64,000 nt of DNA from Bog-159 sp050008575 (lineage in GTDB: Bacteria; Acidobacteriota; Terriglobia; Bryobacterales; Bryobacteraceae): NCBI GenBank assembly GCA_050008575.1, contig JBEKMJ010000015.1, positions 1 to 64,000 on the forward strand. The letters are read 5' to 3'. Position numbers and translations under genes: made by a program. The notes under the pieces are model-generated. The model saw only the letters and a list, made by a program, of their open reading frames with translations, had not been told where the DNA came from and did no database searches. Shown piece by piece: positions 24,239-34,570 of this stretch. The stretch's first letter is position 1. Each line of letters opens with the position of its first letter.

Positions 24239-25504
24239 ATGATCGATCTTTTCAAACTCATTCTGCAAATCGGAGCCATCCTTCTGACGGCACGCATCGT
24301 CGGCATGCTCTTCAAAAAGATCCACCAGCCGCAGGTGATGGGCGAGATGGTGGCCGGCATCCTGCTTGGTCCGACGCTCTTTGGATGGCTGGCGCCCGGC
24401 ATGTCCGAGGCGTTGTTCCCGGCGCCCAGCCTGGGGTTCCTGAACGCCTGAGCCAAGTGGGCCTGGTGTTGTTCATGTTTCTGGTGGGCTTGTCTCTGAA
24501 CCCCAAGGAACTGCACAGCCACGGACACGCGGCCGTGCTTACCAGTCATGTCAGCATCGTCACTCCGTTTTGCCTGGGCAGCCTGACGGCCCTGTTCCTG
24601 TACCCGCGACTTTCCGACGACAGCGTGTCGTTCATGGGTTTCGCGCTGTTCATGGGCGCGGCCATGAGCATCACGGCCTTTCCTGTGCTGGCGCGCATTC
24701 TCACCGAGCGCGACCTGTTGCGCAGCCGCATGGGCACCCTGGCCATCGCCTGCGCCGCGGTGGACGATGTCACCGGCTGGTGCATTCTGGCTTACGTCAT
24801 TCTGTTGATCCGGACTACCCACGGCGGCCACCCCATCTGGATGACCCCTCGGAGGTCTCATCGCCTACATCTTCCTCATGCTGTTCGGCATCAAGCGCCT
24901 GCTCGCGTGGTTCGAGAAGTCCTTCCGCGAGCGCGGGCGCCTAACGGAGAATGCCCTGGCATCCATGGTGCTGCTGGTGCTGGCCTCGGCGCTGGCCACC
25001 GAGGCGCTGGGAATTCATCTCTTATTCGGCGCGTTTCTGATGGGCGCCATCATGCCCAAGAGGGTGGACTTCATCCGTTACGTCCTGCAGAGATTCGAAT
25101 CGGTCACCGTGTTGGTGCTTTTGCCGCTCTTCTTTGCCTATAGCGGCTTACGCACCAATATCGGCATTGGGCACAATGGCATGTGGTGGGTATATGCCTC
25201 GGTCGTGATCGTAGTGGCTATCGCCGGCAAGTTGGGCGGTTCCATGGTGGCGGCCCGTTTCGCGGGCATCGAATGGCGCGATGCCGCCTCTCTGGGCATC
25301 CTGATGAATACCCGCGGGCTGATGGAACTGGTGATTCTGAATATCGGACTGGATATCGGAGTCATCTCTACGGCAGTATTCTCGATGATGGTGCTGATGG
25401 CGTTGGTTACTACTTTTATGACTACACCGCTGCTGGAGTGGGCTTACCCGGCCCGCCTGATGCGGAGCGAAGTGGACGAACTCGCCGAAGCGCGGGTAGC
25501 CTGA
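24239..25504 (+). pseudogene. CPA2-type cation/proton antiporter, two frameshifts
   Basis: The ATG at 24239 begins MIDLFKLILQIGAILLTARI and the family segment HQPQVMGEMVAGILLGPTLF. The frame stops at 24451, while LSQVGLVLFMFLVGLSLNPK continues in another frame through FMGAAMSITAFPVLARILTE and the acidic core AAVDDVTGWC. Near 24850 the first frame resumes (FLMLFGIKRLLAWFEKSFRE, GAFLMGAIMPKR, ILMNTRGLMELVILNIGLDI) to the stop at 25504. The two shifts cancel. All conserved KefB/CPA2 elements are present, so one repair at each site would restore about 420 residues. Either recently inactivated or sequence error. Confidence 0.82.
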
Positions 25505-25521
25505 CTGTCAGGCAGCCGGCT

Positions 25522-25707
25522 GTGGGGCAGGCTCGCAGCCTGGCTCGCAGCCTGCGCGGGCCTCGCAGGCCCGCCCTTCGGCGGCGCATGGCGCCGCCCC
25601 ACCAAAAGGCCAATGTCCAGCGGCGAGCGTAGCTCGCCTTGCACAGGCTGAAGCCTATGCTACCAGCGGGCCTGGAGACCCGCCGCAGGCGTAGACGCCT
25701 GCCCCAC
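25522..25707. repeat. Large palindromic repeat cluster
   Basis: Starts GTGGGGCAGG and includes GGCTCGCAGCC twice in tandem, GCGGGCCTCGCAGGCCCGC, GGCGCATGGCGCC followed by GCCCCAC, GGCGAGCGTAGCTCGCC, an imperfect AGGCTGAAGCCT, GCGGGCCTGGAGACCCGC and CAGGCGTAGACGCCTG, then CCCCAC. It fills most of the gap between the antiporter remnant and the beta-oxidation gene. Confidence 0.85.
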
Positions 25708-25759
25708 CAAAATCCGTGCGTCGCAGAGACAATGCCATAATGGATCGGATCGCTAACCT

Positions 25760-27901
<2,142 letters not shown>

Positions 27902-27912
27902 GTAGCGCATCG

Positions 27913-28720
27913 ATGAAACGAATCGCTTACGCGGTCTTCGCGCGGTTTACGACGGCGATTACCCTGCCTGCGCAGACTTTCACCACGCTGCATAGCTTCG
28001 ATAAGGCAGACGGGGCAAACCCGTGGGCGCCGCCAGTTCAGGCTGCCGACGGGAACCTCTACGGGACCCCACGTTTGGCGGGGCCGCGGGCTATGGGACA
28101 GTCTTCAAAATCACGCCGGGCGGCGCGCTGACGACGCTATACAGCTTCTGCTCCCAATTCGATTGTTCGGACGGCGTGAATCCGTATGCGGCGCTCGTCC
28201 CGGCCACCAATGGCGACTCCTACGGGACGACTCATTCCGGCGAGGCCAGCGACTGCGGAACGGTCTTCCGCGTCGTTGCCAGCGGCGCGCTGACGACGCT
28301 ATACAGCTTCTGCTCCCAATTCGATTGTCCGGACGGCGTGAATCCGTATGCGGCGCTCGTCCCGGCCACCAATGGCGACTTCTAAGGGACGACATACGGC
28401 GGCGGTGGCTACGACGCAGGTACGGTATACAGTTTCTGCGCCTTCGAGTGCCCGGATGGCTCAAACCCTAACTCCGTCGCGGCGCCGGCACGATTTTTCA
28501 AATTACCTCCGGGGGCAAGCTTGCTAGGTTGTACACTTTCTGCTCCCAATCTTACTGCGCGAACGGCTACACGCCCTATGCAGGGCTAATCCAGGCCACG
28601 GATGGAAACTTCTACGGAACAGCCTTTGGGAATGGGCCTAACGCCGGGACAGTTTTCAGACTGTCCATGGGCCTGGGCCCGATCGTGGAGGCGCAGCCTG
28701 CGTTCGGCACAGTTATCGAT
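27913..28720 (+). pseudogene. GloVer-repeat (choice-of-anchor) protein, disrupted
   Basis: Opens at the ATG at 27913 with a signal-like MKRIAYAVFARFTTAITLPA and the first repeat (FTTLHSFDKADGANPWAPPV). A frameshift near 28065 moves to FGGAAGYGTVFKITPGGALT and two almost identical repeats (TTLYSFCSQFDCSDGVNPYA, then the copy with CPDGVNPYA). In the second a TAA replaces the Tyr codon at 28383. Further shifted fragments (YTFCSQSYCANGYTPYAGLI, GTVFRLSMGLGPIVEAQPAF) follow, and the 3' end runs into palindromic repeats. Intact relatives are secreted repeat proteins of unknown role. Confidence 0.8.
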
Positions 28721-28730
28721 TCTGCACGAA

Positions 28731-28844
28731 TTGGAGGGCGGGCAATTCTGCCCGCAGCCGGCTTTCAGCCGGCTCTGGCGAGCTTTGCTCGACGCGCCGA
28801 AGAGCGGGCCTGCGAGGCCCGCGCAGGCTGCGAGCCTGCCCCAC
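28731..28844. repeat. Type 2 plus type 1 palindromic repeats
   Basis: A TTGGAG prefix, the hairpins GCGGGCAATTCTGCCCGC and AGCCGGCTTTCAGCCGGCT, an imperfect GGCGAGCTTTGCTCG, then GCGGGCCTGCGAGGCCCGC and GCAGGCTGCGAGCCTGC with CCCAC. The first 44 bases match the copy at 36485 exactly as far as read. Confidence 0.85.
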
Positions 28845-28903
28845 TGGTGGAGATGGCGGTCCGGTCCGACGGTGTGTGTTTTAATATGCTGTGAGGAGAA
28901 ACG

Positions 28904-29275
28904 ATGACCACGATGTTGTTTGGGGCTTGCGCCGCGGCCATGACGCTCGCGACCGGTTTATTCGGGGCCGACACTGCGCCGAAAACGGTGATCCACGTGA
29001 TCTCGGTCCAGTGGAAGAAAGATGCTGCTCCGGCGCAGATCGAAAAGGCGATCAAGAGCGCTCAAGCGCTGCCTGCCGAGTATCCCGGCATTCTGCACGT
29101 TTGGACCAAGCCGATCAAGAAGCAGCTTCCGGAGGGCTACGACCACGTCATCGTGATGGAGTTCGCCAGCGAGGAGGCTCTGAAAAAGTACGCCGATAGC
29201 GCCGCGCAGAAGAAGTGGTACGAGGTTTACATGGCGATCCGCGAGGAGAGCCGCACCAGCGATATCACGAATTAG
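28904..29275 (+). CDS. Exported Dabb-family (stress-responsive A/B barrel) protein
   Basis: 123 residues. A signal peptide (TTMLFGACAAAMTLATGLFG) is followed by a dimeric alpha/beta-barrel (Dabb) domain: VIHVISVQWKKDAAPAQIEK, an amphipathic helix, YDHVIVMEFASEEALKKYAD, and a C-terminal helix ending SRTSDITN. A GAGGAGA ribosome-binding site lies about seven bases before the ATG. Family members are small dimers, some enzymes and some of unknown role. Here the signal makes it periplasmic. It stands alone between repeat clusters. Confidence 0.85.
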   Translation: MTTMLFGACAAAMTLATGLFGADTAPKTVIHVISVQWKKDAAPAQIEKAIKSAQALPAEYPGILHVWTKPIKKQLPEGYDHVIVMEFASEEALKKYADSAAQKKWYEVYMAIREESRTSDITN

Positions 29276-29304
29276 GGAGCCGGCGGCGCACGGCGCCGCT
29301 CCAC
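29276..29304. repeat. Type 3 palindrome
   Basis: GGCGGCGCACGGCGCC with a trailing GCTCCAC. It lies between the convergent Dabb and ABC-F genes and reaches almost to the ABC-F stop. Confidence 0.75.
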
Positions 29305-29305
29305 T

Positions 29306-30943
29306 TCACGAATAGACCCCAGGCGCTTCGTAGCCGATCGCCTGCACATACTCGACGTACGACCCCGGATAAACCCACGGATGGCGGTCCTTGCCGCTTG
29401 CCCCACCCAACTCCAGCACACGCGAGCCGAGGCCGCGCAGGAACATGCGGTCGTGCGACACGAAGATCATGGTGCCTTCGAAATCCTTTAGCGCATCCAC
29501 CAGCATCTCCTTTGTGGCGACATCCAGGTGATTGGTAGGCTCGTCGAGCACCAGGAAATTCGGCGGGTTGTAGAGCATCCGCGCCATAGCCAGCCGCGAT
29601 TTCTCGCCGCCGGAGAGCGCCCTGATGCGTTTGCCCACATCGTCTCCCGAGAACTGAAACGCGCCGGCCAGCGTACGGAGCGCGCCCAGACCGTCCTGGG
29701 GGAAGTCCTGCTGCAACTGTTCGATGACAGTCAGATCCGGGTCAAGCACGTCGAGCGACTGCTGCGCGAAGTATCCCATGTTGAGGCTGGCGCCCAGGCG
29801 CACGCTTCCGGCGTCGGGCGTGCCGGCGCCTGCGATCATTTTCAGCAGCGTGGTCTTGCCCGCGCCGTTGCGGCCCATCACGGCCCAGCGTTCGCCCCGC
29901 CGGATGGTGAGACTGAACCCATCGTAGATCATGCGCGAACCGTAGCTCTTGTGCAGATCCTCGATCACCGCCACCTGGTCGCCGGACCGCGACGGCGCGC
30001 GAAACTCGAACTTCACCACCTGGCGTTTCTTGGGCAGTTCGATCTTATCGATCTTGTCCAGCGCCTTGATGCGGCTCTGCACTTGCGCCGCCTTGGCCGC
30101 GTGCGTCCGGAAGCGGTCGATGAAGCGCTGTTCCTTGGCCAGCATGGCTTGCTGGCGCGCGAAGGCGGCCTGCTGGTTGGTCTCGCGGATGGCGCGCTCG
30201 CGCTCGTAGAAATCGTAGTTGCCCGAGTACGTAACGATCTCGCCCGCGTCGATTTCCGCGATTTTCGACACGATGCGGTTCATAAAATCGCGGTCGTGCG
30301 AGGTCATCAGAATGGCGCCGGGGTATGACTTCAGGAACTGCTCCAGCCAGATGATGGACTCAATGTCCAGGTGGTTGGTGGGTTCGTCCATCAGCAGCAC
30401 GTCGGGCCGCCCCAGCAGCACGCGCGCCAGCGCCACGCGCATTTTCCAGCCGCCCGACAACGCTCCGGCATCGCCATCGATCTGGTCGTCCTCGAAGCCC
30501 AGGCCGTGCAGCACTTCGCGGGCTTGCGCCTCAAGCCCATAGCCGCCCAGATGTTCGTATTCCTCCTGCACCTCGCCGAAGCGTTCCAAAATGCGATCCA
30601 TATCGGCGGCGCGCGCGGGATCGTTCATGGCTTGGTGCAGGTCTTCCAGTTCGTGGTGCAGATCGCCGACGCGGCCACTGCCGGCGATGGCTTCGTCCAG
30701 CACCGGCCGTCCTTTCATTTCCTCCACGTCCTGGCGGAAGTAGCCGATGGTCAGCTTCTTGGGCACCGAAACCTCACCCTCGTCGGGAGATTCCTCGCGG
30801 ACGATCATGCGGAAGAGCGTGGTCTTACCGGCGCCGTTGGGGCCGACCAGGCCGACCTTCTCGCCGGGGTTCAACTGAAAGGACGCGTCCACGAAAATTA
30901 ATTGCTTGCCGTACTGCTTGTTGATATTGGAGAAAGAAATCAT
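29306..30943 (-). CDS. ABC-F family ATPase (YbiT/Uup-like)
   Basis: 545 residues with two ABC domains and no membrane part. First P-loop GLVGPNGAGKTTLFRMIV, signature ALSGGWKMRVALARVLL, Walker B VLLMDEPTNHLDIES. The linker of charged helices (residues about 240-310) carries the P-site-interaction type segment AFARQQAMLAKEQRFIDRFR. Second P-loop AVMGRNGAGKTTLLKMIAG, signature ALSGGEKSRLAMARML, Walker B FLVLDEPTNHLDVATK. ABC-F proteins act on the ribosome, relieving stalled translation or in some cases antibiotic action. The length and short C-terminal tail resemble the YbiT group. Intact. Confidence 0.93.
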   Translation of the reverse strand: MISFSNINKQYGKQLIFVDASFQLNPGEKVGLVGPNGAGKTTLFRMIVREESPDEGEVSVPKKLTIGYFRQDVEEMKGRPVLDEAIAGSGRVGDLHHELEDLHQAMNDPARAADMDRILERFGEVQEEYEHLGGYGLEAQAREVLHGLGFEDDQIDGDAGALSGGWKMRVALARVLLGRPDVLLMDEPTNHLDIESIIWLEQFLKSYPGAILMTSHDRDFMNRIVSKIAEIDAGEIVTYSGNYDFYERERAIRETNQQAAFARQQAMLAKEQRFIDRFRTHAAKAAQVQSRIKALDKIDKIELPKKRQVVKFEFRAPSRSGDQVAVIEDLHKSYGSRMIYDGFSLTIRRGERWAVMGRNGAGKTTLLKMIAGAGTPDAGSVRLGASLNMGYFAQQSLDVLDPDLTVIEQLQQDFPQDGLGALRTLAGAFQFSGDDVGKRIRALSGGEKSRLAMARMLYNPPNFLVLDEPTNHLDVATKEMLVDALKDFEGTMIFVSHDRMFLRGLGSRVLELGGASGKDRHPWVYPGSYVEYVQAIGYEAPGVYS

Positions 30944-31007
30944 CGAAACACCAAGCTAGCAGCATTGGAGCCGCGGCATGCGGTCTTGATTTGGCTAGAC
31001 TTATAAC

Positions 31008-31376
31008 ATGCAAACGACCCTAATTCTAGCCGCCATTTACAACATCGCCGGTGGCGTGACGATTCTATTCCTTTTCCGGATCATCGCTCCACTGATTCGC
31101 TTCAACGATTCCGGTCCGGAACTGTTTCGGATGTTTGCTGGCGGCACGGCCGTGCTGTTCGGAACTGCGTACATTGCGGTCTGGCGGGATTACCGGCGGA
31201 ATCGCACGTTGCTCGTCTACGGGACCGTACTCAAGTATTGGGCGTTTGTGATTAGCCTGTTCGGCTTTCTCACATCGGGCCTTCCGCTCCAAATGCTGCT
31301 TCTGTTCGGCATCGGGAACCTGATCTTTGCAGCGCTGTTCACTTATTACTTGCTGCGGCCACAGTCCGGAAGATAG
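31008..31376 (+). CDS. Small integral membrane protein, unknown function
   Basis: 122 residues, with about four hydrophobic helices: TLILAAIYNIAGGVTILFLF, the region around FAGGTAVLFGTAYIAVW, YWAFVISLFGFLTSGLPLQM and LFGIGNLIFAALFTYYLL. The layout resembles the small four-helix membrane proteins annotated only as hypothetical in soil bacteria. It is divergent from the ABC-F gene across a 64-base gap and stands alone. No motif gives a function. Confidence 0.7.
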   Translation: MQTTLILAAIYNIAGGVTILFLFRIIAPLIRFNDSGPELFRMFAGGTAVLFGTAYIAVWRDYRRNRTLLVYGTVLKYWAFVISLFGFLTSGLPLQMLLLFGIGNLIFAALFTYYLLRPQSGR

Positions 31377-31498
31377 GACGACCTCGGGCGGAGGTATTGG
31401 TGCACCTCGCCAAAGCCCGCCAGTGCCCGCCATATCGCCGGCGCGCAGGATCGTTCAGGTCGCGGTGCGGATCTTCCAACCATGCGACAATACCTTGC

Positions 31499-32404
31499 AT
31501 GGCCGATTTCCGGTTCCGCCTGAATCCGCGCGCCCGGGAACTGCCTAATTGCTCCGCCGTGCTGAACGGCCGCGGAACCACCTACGAAGTCAACGACTAC
31601 CGCACCACGCTGTCGCTTAAATCCGTAGTCCGTGGCGCGGCCCGCTATCACACGCCGCAAGGCCACTATCTGCTCACCCCGGATGCGTTCCTGATCCTCA
31701 ACGACGGCCAGCGCTATTCGCTCGAATTCGAAGGCCACGGGCGCATCCGGACCGAGACGCTGTGTCCGTTCTTCCAGTCCGGCTTCCTGGAACAGGCTGC
31801 CGTGGCCGCCGACCTGGACGATATCGATCGGGCCGCACCCGCGATCGATTTCTGCGAGCGGCTCTATCCCAAGACCGGCGCCGTCGCCCGCGCGCTCGCG
31901 CATCTGGATGCCGGACTGCGCGGCCCGCAGGCATCCGCAACGTGGCTCGAAGACCGCATGTATGCGCTGGCCCAATCCCTGGCTGCGCTTCGCTTCCAGG
32001 TGCGCGGCGAAGCCGAGACGTTTCCTGGATTGCGGCCGACTACGCGCATGGAACTCTATCGCCGCCTCTATCGCGGGCGCGACTTTCTGCTCTCCTGTTA
32101 CGACCAGCCGCTCACGGTGGCCGCGGCCGCGCGCGTGGCCGGCGTCTCGCCCTTCCATTTTCAGCGTATGTTTAAGCTGGCCTTCGGGCGGACCCCGATG
32201 CAGTTTCTGCAGGAGACGCGGTTGGCGGCCGCCCGCCGCCTGCTGGCCCGCACCGGCGACGACATCACCGCCATCTGCTTAGCGGTGGGATTTGAAAGCC
32301 TGGGATCGTTCAGTTGGCTGTTCCGCAAACGCTTTGGCGTGTCGCCACGGGCTTTTCGCGAAAATAGCAGGATTCAAGAAGTAAACCCCGGCGCGGTCGC
32401 TTAA
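31499..32404 (+). CDS. AraC-family transcriptional regulator
   Basis: The start is placed at the ATG at 31499 (MADFRFRLNPRARELPNCSA); an open frame back to 31397 is not protein-like. The 301-residue product has an N-terminal cupin-like sensor half (QGHYLLTPDAFLILNDGQRY) and a C-terminal AraC double helix-turn-helix: LTVAAAARVAGVSPFHFQRM, FGRTPMQFLQETRLAAARRL, and ICLAVGFESLGSFSWLFRKR. It lies ten bases before a Tat-exported cupin-like gene, which is probably under its control or co-transcribed. Confidence 0.9.
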   Translation: MADFRFRLNPRARELPNCSAVLNGRGTTYEVNDYRTTLSLKSVVRGAARYHTPQGHYLLTPDAFLILNDGQRYSLEFEGHGRIRTETLCPFFQSGFLEQAAVAADLDDIDRAAPAIDFCERLYPKTGAVARALAHLDAGLRGPQASATWLEDRMYALAQSLAALRFQVRGEAETFPGLRPTTRMELYRRLYRGRDFLLSCYDQPLTVAAAARVAGVSPFHFQRMFKLAFGRTPMQFLQETRLAAARRLLARTGDDITAICLAVGFESLGSFSWLFRKRFGVSPRAFRENSRIQEVNPGAVA

Positions 32405-32413
32405 TCTGGCTGC

Positions 32414-33166
32414 ATGACCTCGAATCCGGATAGCGATGAACTCGCGCCTGGCGTGACCATCGAACGACGCACCATACTCTGGGCTCCACTGGCTCTGGCG
32501 GCGGCTCTACGCGGCCAAGAGCGGGTCCTGGAGGACCCGCGCAGGACTGGAGTCCTGCCCCACCTGGATTGGGACGATTTCATCCGGCTATGTCCCGCCG
32601 ATGCCGCCGCATTTGCGCGCGACGCCTCGGAGATCGGCCAGGACGCCTATCTCAACCGCATCGCCGCCTGGGCCGTGCGCATCAAAGCCGCGCCCGATAC
32701 CAGGCTCGGCGCATTCGCCGGTCTCGACCCCAAGGTCGAATTCGGACCCAGCTTTCGCGGCGTGCCCTTCGCCGTGATTCAGTGGCGCATGGCGCCGCGC
32801 GCGATTCTACCCGCGCATTGCCATCCACAAGCCAGCGTATGTACGGTGGGCATGGAAGGCGAGGCGCGCGTCCGCCACTTCGAAGTCGAAGGCCCGGCGC
32901 CGGCCTTCGACTCCGGCGCGCGCACGCCGTTCCTGATGCGCGAGACCCGCAGCCAGATCGTGGCGCCGCGCCGCATCAGCACGCTCTCCGCCACGCGCGA
33001 TAATATCCATTACTTCGAAGCTGGAGACGCGGGCGCGCGCGGCTTGGATATTACCACCGCTTACGGCGGCGACGGCAGTTTCTCGTTCGTGGCGTTCCAA
33101 GCGGATAAGCCCAAGGACGCCAGGAAGGGACTGTTCGAGGCTGTCTGGACGGGCATGAAAATCTGA
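32414..33166 (+). CDS. Tat-exported cupin-like protein with an in-frame repeat insertion
   Basis: 250 residues. The N-terminus has a twin-arginine-like signal, ERRTILWAPLALAAALRG. Immediately after it, residues about 37-50 (ERVLEDPRRTGVLPH) are encoded by a complete twin-hairpin repeat (32521-32563) read in frame. The mature part is cupin-like, with a probable metal site PAHCHPQASVCTVGMEGEAR, then LMRETRSQIVAPRRISTLSA and DNIHYFEAGDAGARGLDITT, a pattern reminiscent of cysteine-dioxygenase-type cupins. Ten bases upstream ends an AraC regulator, and eleven downstream begins a VOC gene, so an operon is likely. Substrate unknown. Confidence 0.72.
   Translation: MTSNPDSDELAPGVTIERRTILWAPLALAAALRGQERVLEDPRRTGVLPHLDWDDFIRLCPADAAAFARDASEIGQDAYLNRIAAWAVRIKAAPDTRLGAFAGLDPKVEFGPSFRGVPFAVIQWRMAPRAILPAHCHPQASVCTVGMEGEARVRHFEVEGPAPAFDSGARTPFLMRETRSQIVAPRRISTLSATRDNIHYFEAGDAGARGLDITTAYGGDGSFSFVAFQADKPKDARKGLFEAVWTGMKI
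32521..32563. repeat. Twin-hairpin repeat translated inside a gene
   Basis: GCGGGTCCTGGAGGACCCGC and CAGGACTGGAGTCCTG, then CCCCAC. Both stems differ from the standard type 1 copy by paired changes. The flanking codons are in frame across it, so the host gene stays open. Confidence 0.9.
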
Positions 33167-33176
33167 AGGAGCAAGA

Positions 33177-33566
33177 ATGGCAAATACGGATCTCTCTAGC
33201 GCCACCATCGGGCAGGCTTCCATCAACGTACACGATGTCCAGCGCGCGGTGGCCTTCTATCGCGACACGCTGGGCCTGCGGTTCCTCTTCCAGGCCGGGC
33301 CGAAGATGGCCTTCTTCGATTGCGGCGGCGTGCGGCTGATGCTGGCCGTGCCCGAAAAGCCGGAGTTCGACCATCCCGGTTCGATCTTCTATTTCAAGGT
33401 GGGCGATATTCAGGCGGTGGCGGCGACGCTGCAGGCGCGCGGCGTGGTGTTCGAGGGTCCGCCGCACCTGCTGGCCGCGATGCCGGACCATGATTTGTGG
33501 ATGGCGTTTTTCCGCGATGTGGACGGGAATCTGCAGGCGCTGATGAGCGAAGTGCCGCGGCGTTAG
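33177..33566 (+). CDS. VOC-family (glyoxalase-like) protein
   Basis: 129 residues with two beta-alpha-beta-beta-beta units of the vicinal oxygen chelate fold: ASINVHDVQRAVAFYRDTLG, MAFFDCGGVRLMLAVPEKPE, SIFYFKVGDIQAVAATLQAR, and DHDLWMAFFRDVDGNLQALM. Likely metal ligands are the His or Gln near the start (IGQASINV), the Glu of the C-terminal half and the acidic residues near FFRDVDGN, but the exact set is not certain. It follows the cupin-like gene with an AAGGAG ribosome-binding site and ends the AraC operon. Substrate unknown. Confidence 0.88.
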   Translation: MANTDLSSATIGQASINVHDVQRAVAFYRDTLGLRFLFQAGPKMAFFDCGGVRLMLAVPEKPEFDHPGSIFYFKVGDIQAVAATLQARGVVFEGPPHLLAAMPDHDLWMAFFRDVDGNLQALMSEVPRR

Positions 33567-33599
33567 GGCGCCGCGCGGGCAGCGCGGCTGTGTGTAGTT

Positions 33600-34409
33600 T
33601 TACTCCTTCGCTGGCAGTTGCAGATCATCGATCGCCTGCAGCACAATTTCGGGGCGGGCCCGCACGCGGATGTCGTCGGTCAGGTTGACCCAGCGGATGC
33701 CGCCCGAGGCATCCACCAGGAACTCGGCGGGCCGCGCGATATCCCGGCCGTTTTCGCCCGCGCCGGCGTGCAGCACACCATAGCGGCGAATCACTTCCGC
33801 CTTGGGATCGGACAGGAAAAGGAAGGTATAACCCTGGTCCCGGCAGAGCTTGCGCGACTCGGCGTTGGAATCCACGCTGATGGCCGCGAGGCGGACGCCC
33901 CGCGCGCGGAACTGGGCTAAGTGCCGCTCGAAACTCCGTAACTCGGAGTTACAAAATGGTCACCAATAGCCGCGATAAAAAATCAAAAGCACCGCCCGGT
34001 TCGCGCCGCGCAGTTCAGAAAGGGCTACCGGCTTGCCATCGGCGTCCGGCAGGGTGAAATCGGGCGCGGGATATCCGGCTTGCGGCGCGGCGCTCGAAGA
34101 TGGCACGCGCCGCGCGAAGACGAAGTTAACCCAGCAGAAAAGACCAAAAAGCGTGAGGGCCAGCACGCCAAGCACTACGCCACTGACTTTTCCGCTATAA
34201 CGTTCGGACTCGCCGTACGCTCTTTTGAGTCCGGCCAGCGACATCCCGCCGCCCACCAGGAAAAGGAGTAAATTGACCCACGGAACATCGCGCGTGGCGG
34301 GAAAGCGCACAAAGATGGGTACGTAGCTGATTGCCGCTACGAGCGTGACTGCGAATCCGGCCCAGGTGAGAGAGTTCCAGCTTCGGCGCATTCCGCCAGA
34401 TTGTAGCAT
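33600..34409 (-). CDS. Membrane-anchored AhpC/TSA (peroxiredoxin-like) selenoprotein candidate
   Basis: The frame runs from the ATG at 34409 (or 34391) through one TGA at 33960-33962 to TAA at 33600. The N-terminus has about three hydrophobic helices (SLTWAGFAVTLVAAISYVPI, VNLLLFLVGGGMSLAGL, VLGVLALTLFGLFCWVNFVF), then the thioredoxin-fold start GYPAPDFTLPDADGKPVALS. The active site reads LLIFYRGYW-TGA-PFCNSEL, exactly where relatives have CPFC, so the TGA replaces the peroxidatic Cys and the product would be UPFC. The fold continues normally after it: RGVRLAAISVDSNAESRKLC, GYTFLFLSDPKAEVIRRYGV, ARPAEFLVDASGGIRWVNLT. A hairpin 9 bases past the TGA fits a bacterial SECIS. Otherwise it would be a nonsense mutation exactly at the catalytic codon. 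Length would be 269 residues. Confidence 0.78.
33932..33950 (-). promoter_or_regulatory. Candidate bacterial SECIS element
   Basis: In the mRNA, 9 bases after the UGA, AACTCCG-AGTTA-CGGAGTT forms a perfect 7-pair stem with a 5-base loop AGUUA. A T/T mismatch below it is followed by four more possible pairs (G-C, U-G, U-A, U-G). The loop starts 17 bases after the UGA and has G at its second position. The spacing and loop G match what is known of bacterial SECIS elements, which lie within the coding region and recruit SelB. Confidence 0.65.
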
Positions 34410-34460
34410 GGCCGCTGGTGGGACAGGCTTCAGCCGGTCAGTGCAAGCTGCGGTCGACTA

Positions 34461-34561
34461 AGCGGGGCTAAAGCCCCGCGCGGGCTCAAGCCCGCCCCCC
34501 AGGGTCCCGAAACTTGAGAGGCGAGCTTCGCTCGCCTGGGCAGCGCATGGCGCTGCCCCAC
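34461..34561. repeat. Type 4 and type 3 palindrome cluster
   Basis: GCGGGGCTAAAGCCCCGC, GCGGGCTCAAGCCCGC, then GGCGAGCTTCGCTCGCC and GGGCAGCGCATGGCGCTGCC with CCAC. The cluster fills the gap between the peroxiredoxin-like gene and the sugar kinase, ending about ten bases from the kinase stop. Confidence 0.85.
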
Positions 34562-34570
34562 GCAAAGGCT

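Noticed and set aside
25522..25707. Possible CRISPR array
   Set aside because: Units are different palindromes of mixed type and orientation, without uniform spacers; no cas genes nearby.
28383..28385. TAA in the GloVer gene as recoding
   Set aside because: The gene has several other frame breaks, and the twin repeat shows a Tyr codon at the same place.
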